Source of the DNA: Alphaproteobacteria bacterium
GTDB lineage: Bacteria > Pseudomonadota > Alphaproteobacteria > Rs-D84
DNA length: 6,155 nt
NCBI GenBank assembly: GCA_009785765.1
Contig: WQVP01000024.1
Span: 1-6,155 of the forward strand
Direction of reading: 5' to 3'
Below are positions 1 to 5,615 of the stretch, in pieces. Position 1 is the stretch's first letter; each line of letters starts with the position of its first letter. A model generated the notes under the pieces. The model made no database searches, was not told the DNA's origin, and saw only the letters and a program-made list of their open reading frames with translations. Made by a program: the position numbers and the translations under genes.

Positions 1-2459
1 ATAATATCTTTAAGTTGTGGTTTGGCCATATAGTCTTTGTTTGAAAGATACAGAGGATTCACTTTAAACTCATTACTCCGTCTGTGAAGCATTGCCCTGT
101 CACTCATAGAGTCTGGAATTTTATTTTGTACAAGATCGTGATACTCTTCACACTCGTCCATTTTTTCTTTGCATTCTTGAATCTTATTCTCTATGAATTC
201 AAGATTACCACCATTATTTCCGACTTGGTCTCTTTGTCTTGTCAGCTGTAGATACTCTGTTTCAAGATCAATATAGCGCATATCAACTGCGACCGGATCA
301 ACTGTGCTTAAACCAATTCTTGATCCAATTTCTTTCAGTCTGTCTTTATAATTTTTTTCGTTATCTCTATTTGTTTTTATGGCTTTTTCATATTGTCTTA
401 TTTTGTCTTTATGGTCTTCAAACTCTGCACTACGTCTTTCGTATTCTGTCAGATCAAATGTTCCGCCAAGCGCATTTACAAGATTTGCACGCTCTGATTC
501 AAGAGCGTCTTTTTCATCTCTGGCCGAGGTAAGATTTACATTTGCTGTGCCTATGTGCGTCTCTAAACTTTTAACTGACATTTCTGGGTCAAGCATAGTT
601 TTCTCATACCATCCGTCAAGTTCAGCCATAAATTTTTGATGGCCCGCCGATCCAAATTTAAGGCCACGCCTCTGGAATTTACGCCATCCATAATTTATTA
701 ATTCAAATGCCGCACGTGCGCCAAGCTTTATAACACCGTCCGTTATTTTGGCAAGGAAAGATAAAGACGCATTGTCTTTTAATGATGGAAGATTGGAAAA
801 GAATGTCCATTCAACATCTTTGCCAAATAATTTATCACGAATATTGGATGTGAACGGTCCATACTGCATAACCGTTAACATTTCAAGAAATGTTTTTGCA
901 TGCGGTAATTTATCATCAATGGTTGCCTGTTTTATAATAAATTCCACAAGATAGCGCATCTGTTGACCATCACGCAATGCGCCGTTAAATGCTTTGGGCA
1001 TATCGGCCTTTGCCTTTGCCAGAACTTCTTTAATCCAATTAAATTGTGGAATTGCGCCAGCATTAAAGGTATAAAAATGCTTTTTTAAATCGCCATCGGT
1101 CTTTTCCATCTCTTCCAAGATTTTGCCAAGACCATCCGTTGGCTTAATTTTGGTTTTTCCGATTGCGGCGACAAGGTCTTTGGCGGCTTGGGAAGAATAT
1201 TTATGACGACGATTCCGATTGCCAAGTTTATCCCAAGTTTCTTCGCGATAATCTTCCCATTTTTTTTCAGCCCATGCATAATTTGTGCGAAGATCTTTAT
1301 CTTTTGGGACTATGCGCTCAAACGCATCTTTGTCATAATCATATCTGTCTTTGACATTTTTGATTATATTTGTGATACCAGGCTCGCCTCCGGCAGTGAA
1401 CGCATCTTGTCTTTGCTGTTTATCATATAACTCTTCTATAAGGGTCGGTCCAAACGCTTTGATAAGATTAACTTGCGCAGGAGACACCTCTTCTTCTATT
1501 GCCCCATCAACAATGGTGTCTGTGGCAATTTCCAAGACGCTTGAAAAATAAGGTGGAATTCTGTCTGCAAATTTTCCAGTCATGTCAGACTGATAATTAT
1601 TCTGGATTCTTCCAAATAACTTCTGGACATCTGTAAAAAATTCTGGTGGCGCATTATCGGGATTTTCCATATTACTTGCAAATGTGTTCTTGTCTTTAAG
1701 CTCTATCTCGCCTTGGAAATTTCGCGAAAGGTTTATAAGCATTTGAACTTTATCTACAAGCTCTCCCTTGTCATTATACTCAGGAGTATTAAGCACCCTA
1801 CCAATATCCTTCATGCTTGCTATTGCGTCCGAATTATAACTTGGGGTAGATTTCCAGAATGGCTTTCCATCTTTGGAAGTATCACCAAACCATTTATCCA
1901 GATAGCCTTTTGGAAATACTTTATGAGTAAAATTATCACGCACACGATCCATAGCACGAAAATTATCACGGAAATACGCATACATCGTTTTCCAGTCATC
2001 ATCCGAAAGATCTATTTCAACCGGGTACTCTGCTTCGGCCTTGGCGTATTCACCAGTACTTTCGTCATAGTCTTTTGACTTGTACGGAAATGGAAGACCG
2101 TCTTTATCTTTATACTGGGCGTTACGCTTTTCCAAAGAAAAGGCGTTAAGATAGGCATATAGATTCTTATCTGTCTCTGTGGGCTTTTTTACGCTGCCGT
2201 CATCGTTACGAAGCTCGCCATCTATAAGTCTGCGAAGCGCTTCTTTTTCAGCAGCATCTTGTTCTAGGGTTTTCTTTGGAAGCCTTGAATCAGGTGGCAA
2301 AGAATCAAGATAGCGAAGCCAGTCCACTTGGTTAGCTGTTGCTTTGCCATCTTTGACAAGGGACCTAAGGTGTCTTTTCTGGGCCTCTGACATTTTTGAA
2401 AGATGTCTCCAGATCAGCTTTTGTCTTACATAATTTTCCAGCTTGTCGGTAAAGTCCAA
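1..2459 (-). CDS. Very large uncharacterised helical protein, C-terminus beyond the window
   Basis: I do not recognise this protein. The minus strand is open without a stop from a TTG start at 2459 to the left edge, giving 819 complete codons in one frame, so the gene continues past position 1. The TTG start is chosen because AAAGGTG lies 5 nt upstream and a strong promoter would begin transcription about 18 nt before it. An in-frame TTG seven codons earlier falls at the predicted transcript start and has no ribosome site. The protein starts MDFTDKLENY, with no signal peptide or clear membrane segment. It is rich in Lys, Asp, Glu and aromatic residues (Trp/Tyr/Phe), especially over residues 100-420. 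Residues about 630-780 are strongly charged with heptad-like spacing, which suggests a coiled coil. Only two cysteines occur, at about 763 and 770 (CX6C). The protein is probably cytoplasmic; a structural, scaffold or effector-like role would be speculation. Arginine codons are rich in AGA/AGG, unlike the sampled codons of the neighbouring proS and olsA. Confidence 0.85.
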   Translation of the reverse strand, partial: MDFTDKLENYVRQKLIWRHLSKMSEAQKRHLRSLVKDGKATANQVDWLRYLDSLPPDSRLPKKTLEQDAAEKEALRRLIDGELRNDDGSVKKPTETDKNLYAYLNAFSLEKRNAQYKDKDGLPFPYKSKDYDESTGEYAKAEAEYPVEIDLSDDDWKTMYAYFRDNFRAMDRVRDNFTHKVFPKGYLDKWFGDTSKDGKPFWKSTPSYNSDAIASMKDIGRVLNTPEYNDKGELVDKVQMLINLSRNFQGEIELKDKNTFASNMENPDNAPPEFFTDVQKLFGRIQNNYQSDMTGKFADRIPPYFSSVLEIATDTIVDGAIEEEVSPAQVNLIKAFGPTLIEELYDKQQRQDAFTAGGEPGITNIIKNVKDRYDYDKDAFERIVPKDKDLRTNYAWAEKKWEDYREETWDKLGNRNRRHKYSSQAAKDLVAAIGKTKIKPTDGLGKILEEMEKTDGDLKKHFYTFNAGAIPQFNWIKEVLAKAKADMPKAFNGALRDGQQMRYLVEFIIKQATIDDKLPHAKTFLEMLTVMQYGPFTSNIRDKLFGKDVEWTFFSNLPSLKDNASLSFLAKITDGVIKLGARAAFELINYGWRKFQRRGLKFGSAGHQKFMAELDGWYEKTMLDPEMSVKSLETHIGTANVNLTSARDEKDALESERANLVNALGGTFDLTEYERRSAEFEDHKDKIRQYEKAIKTNRDNEKNYKDRLKEIGSRIGLSTVDPVAVDMRYIDLETEYLQLTRQRDQVGNNGGNLEFIENKIQECKEKMDECEEYHDLVQNKIPDSMSDRAMLHRRSNEFKVNPLYLSNKDYMAKPQLKDI

Positions 2460-2464
2460 CTCTG

Positions 2465-2471
2465 CACCTTT
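2465..2471 (-). promoter_or_regulatory. Ribosome binding site that fixes the TTG start of the giant gene
   Basis: AAAGGTG reads on the minus strand and ends 5 nt before TTG at 2459. It supports this non-ATG start over the in-frame TTG at 2480 and over the first in-frame ATG (residue 23), which has only a distant GGAG. Confidence 0.6.
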
Positions 2472-2483
2472 ATTAATCAATTA

Positions 2484-2511
2484 ATTATACCACAAAAGCC
2501 TTTGTTGACAA
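2484..2511 (-). promoter_or_regulatory. Sigma-70-type promoter for the giant minus-strand gene
   Basis: Read on the minus strand, TTGTCA (2511-2506, five of six consensus bases) is followed after 16 nt by a perfect TATAAT (2489-2484). TGG directly precedes the -10 box, so it also has an extended -10 (TGn). Initiation is expected near 2477, leaving a leader of about 18 nt before the TTG start. Its -35 box overlaps that of the divergent tRNA promoter. Confidence 0.75.
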
Positions 2512-2533
2512 AGCTTATTCTTTGGTTTACAAT
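2505..2533 (+). promoter_or_regulatory. Sigma-70-type promoter for tRNA-Leu
   Basis: A perfect -35 box TTGACA (2505-2510) and a -10 box TACAAT (2528-2533, five of six) are separated by the ideal 17 nt. Initiation is expected near 2540, only a few bases before the mature tRNA 5' end at 2544. This very short leader fits a tRNA promoter. Confidence 0.8.
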
Positions 2534-2543
2534 ACCCTGAATT

Positions 2544-2628
2544 GCGGGTGTGGCGGAACTGGTAGACGCACTGGATTTAGGTTCCAGCGGGGCAACCCAT
2601 GGGAGTTCAAGTCTCTTCACCCGCACCA
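2544..2628 (+). tRNA. tRNA-Leu (anticodon UAG), CCA encoded
   Basis: The full cloverleaf can be drawn by hand. The acceptor stem GCGGGTG (2544-2550) pairs perfectly with CACCCGC (2618-2624), followed by discriminator A and encoded CCA (2626-2628). The D-arm has a three-pair GCG/CGC stem and the conserved GG at 2561-2562. The anticodon stem CTGGA/TCCAG encloses TTTAGGT, so the anticodon is TAG at 2578-2580, which reads CUN leucine codons. The variable arm is long (about 2588-2600), as expected for class II tRNA-Leu. The T-arm GGGAG/CTCTT has two G-T pairs and the loop TTCAAGT. It lies just downstream of its own promoter and is divergent from the giant gene. Confidence 0.97.
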
Positions 2629-2672
2629 TCAATTTTTGAAGCATGCGCAAAGCGCAAGCGTTAAAAAATTGA
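2629..2672 (+). repeat. 44-nt stem-loop directly after the tRNA
   Basis: Starting one base after CCA, TCAATTTTT (2629-2637) pairs with AAAAATTGA near 2664-2672. Inside, TGCGC (2644-2648) pairs with GCGCA (2652-2656) across an AAA loop, leaving only small internal mismatches. No T-run follows the GC stem on the plus strand, so it is not a textbook intrinsic terminator. It could be a 3' trailer processing signal, a weak terminator, or a dispersed palindrome. Confidence 0.6.
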
Positions 2673-2674
2673 GT

Positions 2675-2702
2675 GCCGCCCGAAGCCTTGGCGAAGGGTG
2701 GC
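2675..2702. repeat. Short GC-rich palindrome, likely a dispersed repeat
   Basis: GCCGCCC (2675-2681) pairs with GGGTGGC (2696-2702), seven pairs with one G-T. Between the arms lies a GAA-GCC-TT-GGC-GAA core. It is much more GC-rich than its surroundings. The core resembles a motif I recall from many unrelated genomes, where its reverse reading yields the spurious peptide LRQGFGR; I have not verified this. It overlaps the GTG that would extend the next gene upstream, which argues against that extension. Confidence 0.5.
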
Positions 2703-2745
2703 CATGCAAAAAAATTTCCGGAGTCCTATGGAGAGAGATAGCCAT

Positions 2746-2751
2746 AAAGGA
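2746..2751 (+). promoter_or_regulatory. Ribosome binding site that fixes the start at 2758
   Basis: AAAGGA is followed by 6 nt and then ATG at 2758. This is the best-placed Shine-Dalgarno match among the four possible in-frame starts (GTG 2698, ATG 2704, 2728, 2758). Confidence 0.6.
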
Positions 2752-2757
2752 CCAAAT

Positions 2758-3156
2758 ATGTTTCCAATATCAAAAACTGCAAAAGAATTCAAACGTGCCG
2801 TGGGCAATGGCGACGCATGCTGGGCCGGAAAATGGATTGACAGACTGGTTGAAATAAAGGCCGAACTGGAAGTAATCCCAAACGCAGAAAAACACCACGA
2901 GCGTGCCGTCAAAGTATTCGCATTTGAAATTGATAAATTAATCAAAGTACTTGGCCGCAACTATCAATTGCCTGTGCGCGATTTGCGTGAAATTTCACCG
3001 ATATTTTACCGTCTTGAAAAATCTGCTGCGGAATTTATTAAAATGGCGTACTTGCTTGCCGCACGTGAAAAGTCCGACCGCATCGCACGTGAAAAAGCCG
3101 AAATAATTAATAGTATTTCAATTACCCAGTCTGGCACACATCGTGTTGTATCTTAA
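2758..3156 (+). CDS. Small helical protein of unknown function (132 aa)
   Basis: I do not recognise this protein. From ATG at 2758 it has 132 residues, beginning MFPISKTAKEFKRAVGNGDA. The same frame could start upstream at GTG 2698 (152 aa), but that start lies in a GC-rich palindrome. AAAGGA 6 nt before 2758 makes the shorter form more likely. The sequence is charged and predicted helical almost throughout, with no signal peptide or membrane span. It has a single cysteine (in GDACWAGKW, residues ~18-26), a Lys/Glu-rich first half, and a segment REKSDRIAREKAEI near residues 103-116. The gene lies 130 nt after tRNA-Leu on the same strand with no convincing promoter of its own, so it may be expressed by readthrough of the tRNA transcript. 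A strong terminator follows 4 nt after the stop. Codon choice resembles proS. The reading frame is probably a real gene, because it ends exactly at the terminator. Confidence 0.7.
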   Translation: MFPISKTAKEFKRAVGNGDACWAGKWIDRLVEIKAELEVIPNAEKHHERAVKVFAFEIDKLIKVLGRNYQLPVRDLREISPIFYRLEKSAAEFIKMAYLLAAREKSDRIAREKAEIINSISITQSGTHRVVS

Positions 3157-3160
3157 AATT

Positions 3161-3188
3161 AAAAAAAACCGGCATCGCCGGTTTTTTT
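3161..3188. terminator. Intrinsic terminator, apparently bidirectional
   Basis: CCGGC (3169-3173) and GCCGG (3177-3181) pair across an ATC loop. The stem is extended by eight A's on the left (3161-3168) and seven T's on the right (3182-3188). Either strand therefore reads as a GC hairpin followed by a T-run. It lies 4 nt after the stop of the 2758-3156 gene and can also stop transcripts from the convergent proS side, although the palindromic element lies between it and proS. Confidence 0.9.
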
Positions 3189-3263
3189 ACTTTAACAATC
3201 TCAGGCGCAGTTCCCCTCCTATGGAGGGGTGCGGCAACGCCGCGGAGTGGTCTTTTATAAATC

Positions 3264-3286
3264 GTAGAGGCGTGTTGCACACGCCC
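3264..3286 (+). repeat. Inner hairpin repeat, left copy
   Basis: GGCGTGT-TGC-ACACGCC forms a seven-pair hairpin preceded by GTAGA. It matches the reverse complement of 3315-3337 at 20 of 23 positions. Two of the three differences change both sides of the same stem pair (G-C here, A-T in the other copy). Confidence 0.8.
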
Positions 3287-3314
3287 AAAAACTTGTCACA
3301 GGATGATATTATGC

Positions 3315-3337
3315 GGGCGTATGCAATACGCCCCTAC
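3315..3337 (-). repeat. Inner hairpin repeat, right copy
   Basis: On the plus strand, GGGCGTAT-GCA-ATACGCCC forms an eight-pair hairpin followed by CTAC. It is inverted relative to 3264-3286 and abuts the outer right arm with no gap, whereas the left copy is separated from its arm by 9 nt. Confidence 0.8.
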
Positions 3338-3395
3338 AAGACCACCCCGCCCTTCGGGCACCCCTCCACAGGAGGGGAACTTATATCAGTACAAG

Positions 3396-4679
3396 TTATG
3401 ACAACAATTCAATCGCTTTTTTGGTTTCATCAATCACGCTGTCAAGCGGGAACGAGGTTGGCATGTCGCCCGTGTCTTTATCATTTACACGATATTTAAC
3501 CTCTGCCACATTTGCGTCCAGGTTTTTCGTTGAAATAATTAAACGAATTGGTGCTGCAATTAAATCTGCGTCTGCGAATTTTTCGCCTGCACGTGCGTCC
3601 CGCATATCCAAAATTGACTCTATTCCGACCGCACTTAAATCATTATAAATCTTTTCTGCAACAGGATTTGTTTTGCCCTCTTTATCCGGCAAAGCCACGA
3701 CATGCACAGCATACGGCGCAGTTTCCATATTCCAAACCGGCCCATTTTCATCCGCCGATTCTTCCAATATAGACGCCAGTATGCGACTTACCCCAATGCC
3801 ATAGCATCCCATAATTGGATTTGCTTTTTTTCCGTCTTCACCCATATATTCAAGGTTCATAGACTCTGAATAAAAGTATCCAAGTTTAAAAATATTTCCA
3901 ACTTCTATGCCACGAACCACGTCCATTTCATCAAAACATTTTGGGCATTTTGGATTGTCTCCGTCCACGCCTTCTTTGTTTGCGGCAAATTTACATTTAC
4001 AAACATAAACAGTATCTTCGCCTGTTTCGTTAATCAACTGGAATTCATGCGCAACCTTGCCGCCCATATCGCCGCTGTCGGCAACAACATGTATAACTTT
4101 TTTAAGACCGCATCGTTTATATATTTTATAATACGCACTTAATTGACGTTCGTAATATACATCCAGATCTTCTTCGGTTGCATGAAACGAATACGCATCT
4201 TTCATGATAAATTCGCGTGTGCGGATTAATCCGGAACGAACACGCAATTCATCACGATATTTTGTTTGTATTTGATATACACAAAACGGAAGCTGTCTGT
4301 ATGATTCAAGTACAGATTTTACAAAATCCACCGTTGACTCTTCGTGCGTCGGGGAAAGCAAGAAATCCCCGCCAGAGCGACCTTTGAATTTCATAATCCC
4401 CAAGGTTTCTGCGGCCGAATCATAGCGACCCGTTTGCTTCCATAATTCCGCAGGCGCAACAACCGGCATCAAGATTTCTTGACCGTCCACCGCATTCATT
4501 TCCGAGCGTATTATATTTTCAATATTGCGCAGAACACAGCATCCAAGCGGCGTCAACGTATAAAGCCCGGCCGCCGTTTGATATACAATCCCCGCACGCA
4601 AAGACATTTTATAGCCTTTGGTTGTGTCTTCGCCGGATTCCTCAAACCGGCGGCGCACACATAAATTTTCAATTTTCAT
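3396..4679 (-). CDS. proS: Prolyl-tRNA synthetase, short form without the editing insertion
   Basis: Class II prolyl-tRNA synthetase, which charges tRNA-Pro with proline in the cytoplasm. With ATG at 4679 it has 427 residues: MSLRAGIVYQTAAGLYTLTP opens the catalytic domain (about 25-44), motif 1 follows (about 45-75), SPTHEE at 109-114, motif 2 YRDELRVRSGLIRTREF at 141-157, and motif 3 GCYGIGVSRI at 291-300. The C-terminal anticodon-binding domain spans about 325-427 and contains RAGEKFADADLI (363-374). The usual bacterial enzyme has about 570 residues, with an editing (INS) domain of roughly 180 between motifs 2 and 3. Here that region is a short link bearing four cysteines (CKC at 227-229, CPKC at 245-248). 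The same frame extends to ATG 4727, but the extra 16 residues come from an inverted repeat and have no ribosome site, whereas GAAGAG lies 8 nt before 4679. The gene follows olsA on the same strand after 69 nt. Confidence 0.95.
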   Translation of the reverse strand: MKIENLCVRRRFEESGEDTTKGYKMSLRAGIVYQTAAGLYTLTPLGCCVLRNIENIIRSEMNAVDGQEILMPVVAPAELWKQTGRYDSAAETLGIMKFKGRSGGDFLLSPTHEESTVDFVKSVLESYRQLPFCVYQIQTKYRDELRVRSGLIRTREFIMKDAYSFHATEEDLDVYYERQLSAYYKIYKRCGLKKVIHVVADSGDMGGKVAHEFQLINETGEDTVYVCKCKFAANKEGVDGDNPKCPKCFDEMDVVRGIEVGNIFKLGYFYSESMNLEYMGEDGKKANPIMGCYGIGVSRILASILEESADENGPVWNMETAPYAVHVVALPDKEGKTNPVAEKIYNDLSAVGIESILDMRDARAGEKFADADLIAAPIRLIISTKNLDANVAEVKYRVNDKDTGDMPTSFPLDSVIDETKKAIELLS

Positions 4680-4698
4680 TTTAAATTCTCTTCGTTCA

Positions 4699-4746
4699 TC
4701 GTGTTCGTGTTCGTAATTTCTCTTCATTTACGAGCACGAGCCACGA
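4699..4746. repeat. Imperfect hairpin between olsA-like gene and proS
   Basis: TCGTGTTCGTGTTCGTAA (4699-4716) is nearly complementary to 4728-4746, across an 11-nt loop. The hairpin begins 2 nt after the olsA-like stop and ends 19 nt before the proS start. It lacks a T-run in the direction of transcription, so it should not terminate efficiently. It contains a spurious ATG at 4727. A GAAGAGAA string occurs both in its loop and at the proS ribosome site. It may act as an mRNA stability or processing element, or be a dispersed repeat. Confidence 0.65.
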
Positions 4747-4748
4747 AA

Positions 4749-5615
4749 TTATTTTAATTTCATATATTCATCACTTACAATTTTGTGCAGATATTCTGCC
4801 ATTTGTTTTCTGTCGCATATACCGTCCAAAGACGGCGGAGGTATCACATTCATTTCAATCGTCATGCCGCCAATTGCAAATACGTGAAAGACCTGTGCAA
4901 TCAGGCCACGTGTACCACCAGACGGAATGCGACCGGTTGCACGATATTCTTGGTCTTGTTTATTGTTTGCATACCATGCAAAGTTTTCGGCTATGTCCGC
5001 ATCAGATAATTTTTCGCCCCTGCGTGAACGGAACGTGACGACGATTGGTTGCACAGTTGCGCCGCCCATGTATTGGCCGTGCGTGCTGCACGATACTTCC
5101 ATAAAATTAAACATGGCGGATTTAAATGATTTTACGTATGCGCCGTTTGTTGTGGTACCTTCTGGAAATATAACCATAGGCCATGACACACGTTTCATCT
5201 CGGCTTGGATTTGTCCGACAACTGTTGATGCCGCAGATATGCTGCGATTAATAAATATCACGCCGAATTTTTGACAGAACCAACCAATAACCGGCCAATG
5301 TTTTACATCATCTTTACTGAAAAACGAATTGCCAAATGCCGCCGCAATAGCCGAAATTTCAAATACAGAAATATGATTCCCGATAAGTAAAAGCGGATGC
5401 TCTTTGGACAGCGGCGCACCGCGAACGCGAATCTTTGAACCAGAGAACCATAAAAGTGTACGCATAAAAAACGACAAAGCCTTTACGCCCGCACGCGAAT
5501 ATTTTGGGATAAACAAAAGTACAATTGCAAATCCAATTGCAAACACAACAAACCCCAAGATACGGAACGCTGCACTTATATAGTTAAATATATTTGGTTT
5601 TTTAATTTTGCTCAT
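4749..5615 (-). CDS. olsA: PlsC-family acyltransferase, probably lyso-ornithine lipid O-acyltransferase
   Basis: A membrane-associated acyltransferase of the PlsC/LPLAT family, 288 residues from ATG 5615. The family transfers an acyl chain to a lyso-lipid hydroxyl. One N-terminal hydrophobic segment (about 17-37) would anchor it to the inner membrane. Motif I is NHISVFE at 80-86, with Glu where the family normally has Asp (HX4D). Motif II is GVIFINR (118-124) and motif III FPEGTT (150-155). It overlaps the end of an OlsB-like gene by 14 nt, and this olsB-olsA order suggests that it O-acylates lyso-ornithine lipid rather than, or as well as, lysophosphatidate. The same frame has an ATG nine codons earlier (5642) with no ribosome site. 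AAGGA 8 nt before 5615 supports the shorter start. A general phosphatidate-forming PlsC is the main alternative, because sequence motifs alone do not separate the two. Confidence 0.85.
   Translation of the reverse strand: MSKIKKPNIFNYISAAFRILGFVVFAIGFAIVLLFIPKYSRAGVKALSFFMRTLLWFSGSKIRVRGAPLSKEHPLLLIGNHISVFEISAIAAAFGNSFFSKDDVKHWPVIGWFCQKFGVIFINRSISAASTVVGQIQAEMKRVSWPMVIFPEGTTTNGAYVKSFKSAMFNFMEVSCSTHGQYMGGATVQPIVVTFRSRRGEKLSDADIAENFAWYANNKQDQEYRATGRIPSGGTRGLIAQVFHVFAIGGMTIEMNVIPPPSLDGICDRKQMAEYLHKIVSDEYMKLK

Larger units (their letters stand above)
3209..3381. repeat. Composite palindromic (MITE-like) element with nested inverted repeats
   Basis: The outer arms are 3209-3254 and 3338-3381. Both read AGTTCCCCTCCT, then one variable base, then TGGAGGGGTGC, a small hairpin, and GTGGTCTT when the right arm is reverse-complemented. 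The inner arms are 3264-3286 and 3315-3337 (23 nt each, 20 identical in inverted alignment). Each inner arm is itself a hairpin, for example GGGCGTAT-GCA-ATACGCCC on the right. The centre, 3287-3314, is unpaired and AT-rich. No transposase or obvious target duplication is visible. The element fills the spacer between the convergent 2758-3156 gene and proS and starts 14 nt after the proS stop. The plus-strand frame crossing it gives the peptide RAYAIRPYK, which I take as spurious. It could be a non-autonomous mobile element, a REP-like repeat, or a source of structured RNA. Confidence 0.85.

Noticed and set aside
239..639. Two overlapping plus-strand frames
   Set aside because: Both are antisense shadows of the coiled-coil part of the giant gene, with no start signals.
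1713..2078. Plus-strand frame of 121 codons with hydrophobic stretches
   Set aside because: It lies opposite the continuous giant minus-strand frame. The Ile/Phe-rich composition comes from antisense of Lys/Asp/Glu codons.
2522..2857. Plus-strand frame of 111 codons
   Set aside because: It overlaps the whole tRNA-Leu gene and then an out-of-frame part of the small gene; it is chance reading.
2661..2960. Minus-strand frame ending in LRQGFGR-like peptide
   Set aside because: It is antisense to the 2758-3156 gene and ends in the GC-rich palindrome, with no ribosome site. The peptide is a typical artefact of that repeat.
3197..3395. Target-site duplication flanking the composite palindrome
   Set aside because: Left flank (ending AGGCGC) and right flank (starting TATATC) share no direct repeat, so recent transposition cannot be argued.
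2460..3400. CRISPR array or tRNA-linked integrase attachment site
   Set aside because: Repeats are inverted and too few for CRISPR, and no second copy of the tRNA 3' end or integrase gene is visible in the window.
3143..3499. Plus-strand frame of 118 codons containing RAYAIRPYK
   Set aside because: It runs through the terminator, the composite palindrome and the antisense end of proS. Its peptide is just the translated repeat, and there is no ribosome site.
4680..4727. 16-residue N-terminal extension of ProS from ATG 4727
   Set aside because: It is encoded by the inverted-repeat hairpin, has no ribosome site, and extends beyond the usual start of the family.
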